The position numbers and the translations under genes are program-made. Source: JBEEMU01 sp043778315 (GTDB lineage Bacteria; Bacteroidota; Bacteroidia; Chitinophagales; Saprospiraceae). From it: a stretch of DNA of 6,775 nt. The notes below the pieces were generated by a model. The model searched no databases and was not told the origin of the DNA. It saw only the letters and a program-made list of their open reading frames with translations. The first letter of the stretch is position 1. Each line of letters opens with the position of its first letter. Location: positions 1 to 6,775 of the forward strand of contig JAYWGJ010000187.1 of assembly GCA_043778315.1 (NCBI GenBank). Direction: 5' to 3'. This document shows, piece by piece, positions 6,630 to 6,775 of this stretch.

Positions 6630-6775
6630 CTACAATATCGTCACCTCCAAAAAAGCGTGTTCCGTAGGGTAGTCGGTAGTGGTGTGCAATCCGCGACTTT
6701 CGCGGCGCATACTCGCCGATTTAGTCACTAAGTAGCCTATCGTTATCATATTGCGTAGCTCGCAAAGTTGCGGCG
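6630..6775 (-). CDS. nadB: L-aspartate oxidase (NadB), C-terminal fragment
   Basis: NadB is the FAD-dependent cytoplasmic enzyme that oxidises L-aspartate to iminoaspartate, which NadA (quinolinate synthase) then uses in de novo NAD synthesis. Only the last 47 codons and the TAG stop are in the window; the gene enters from the right edge. The fragment reads ELRNMITIGYLVTKSASM, then RRESRGLHTTTDYPTEHA, then FLEVTIL. ELRN plus the hydrophobic helix and the R-x-ESRGLH-x(3)-DYP signature are characteristic of the C-terminal helical domain of NadB. The related flavoprotein SdhA/FrdA normally has ESRGAH followed by a different tail. The gene is convergent with the susD-like gene and shares the bidirectional terminator with it. 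Nothing odd is visible in the fragment. Confidence 0.88.
   Translation of the reverse strand, partial: PQLCELRNMITIGYLVTKSASMRRESRGLHTTTDYPTEHAFLEVTIL

Noticed and set aside
6630..6775. Succinate dehydrogenase or fumarate reductase flavoprotein C terminus
   Set aside because: The ESRGLH followed by DYP, and the short tail after it, fit NadB; SdhA-type proteins usually have ESRGAH and a longer C-terminal extension.
1..6775. CRISPR array, tRNA, rRNA, insertion sequence, riboswitch or phage genes
   Set aside because: I saw no regularly spaced repeats, cloverleaf-like sequences, transposase motifs or terminal inverted repeats by eye; the window is filled by ordinary genes and AT-rich spacers.

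Overview
The window looks like chromosomal DNA from a member of the phylum Bacteroidota. The evidence is a SusC/RagA-type TonB-dependent transporter next to a SusD/RagB-type lipoprotein, very AT-rich intergenic DNA without clear Shine-Dalgarno sequences, and one acceptable match to the Bacteroidota promoter box TAnnTTTG. The genus cannot be named from this sequence.

Layout, left to right. (1) Bases 1-98, minus strand: the first 32 codons of a gene for a secreted protein. Only the signal peptide and seven further residues are visible. (2) Bases 99-307: a divergent, AT-rich intergenic region with short direct repeats. (3) Bases 308-1594, plus strand: a complete pabB-type gene (aminodeoxychorismate synthase component I, folate pathway), apparently starting at TTG. 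(4) Bases 1595-1932: a very AT-rich spacer of 338 bases with a candidate promoter for the next genes. (5) Bases 1933-5112 and 5163-6551, plus strand: a complete susC-like and susD-like pair, 50 bases apart and probably one transcript, encoding an outer-membrane nutrient importer. (6) Bases 6574-6613: a strong hairpin with A and T tracts on its two sides, which can stop transcription in both directions. (7) Bases 6630-6775, minus strand: the last 47 codons of nadB (L-aspartate oxidase, NAD synthesis), convergent with the susD-like gene.

The SusC-like protein is a TonB-driven barrel and the SusD-like protein is its surface lid and substrate-binding partner. No glycosidase, peptidase, sensor or sigma/anti-sigma gene is visible beside them, so the substrate cannot be told. 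pabB and nadB are housekeeping genes of unrelated pathways, so the pair looks like an isolated insertion into, or a long-standing resident of, a core region.

I did not find a convincing undescribed system. The most interesting signals are compositional: a sharp change in base composition inside pabB, and a 60-base, strongly G-biased block inside the susC-like gene, exactly over the segment that carries the TonB-box motif and leads into the plug. Both could reflect recombination between related genes, but that is inference.
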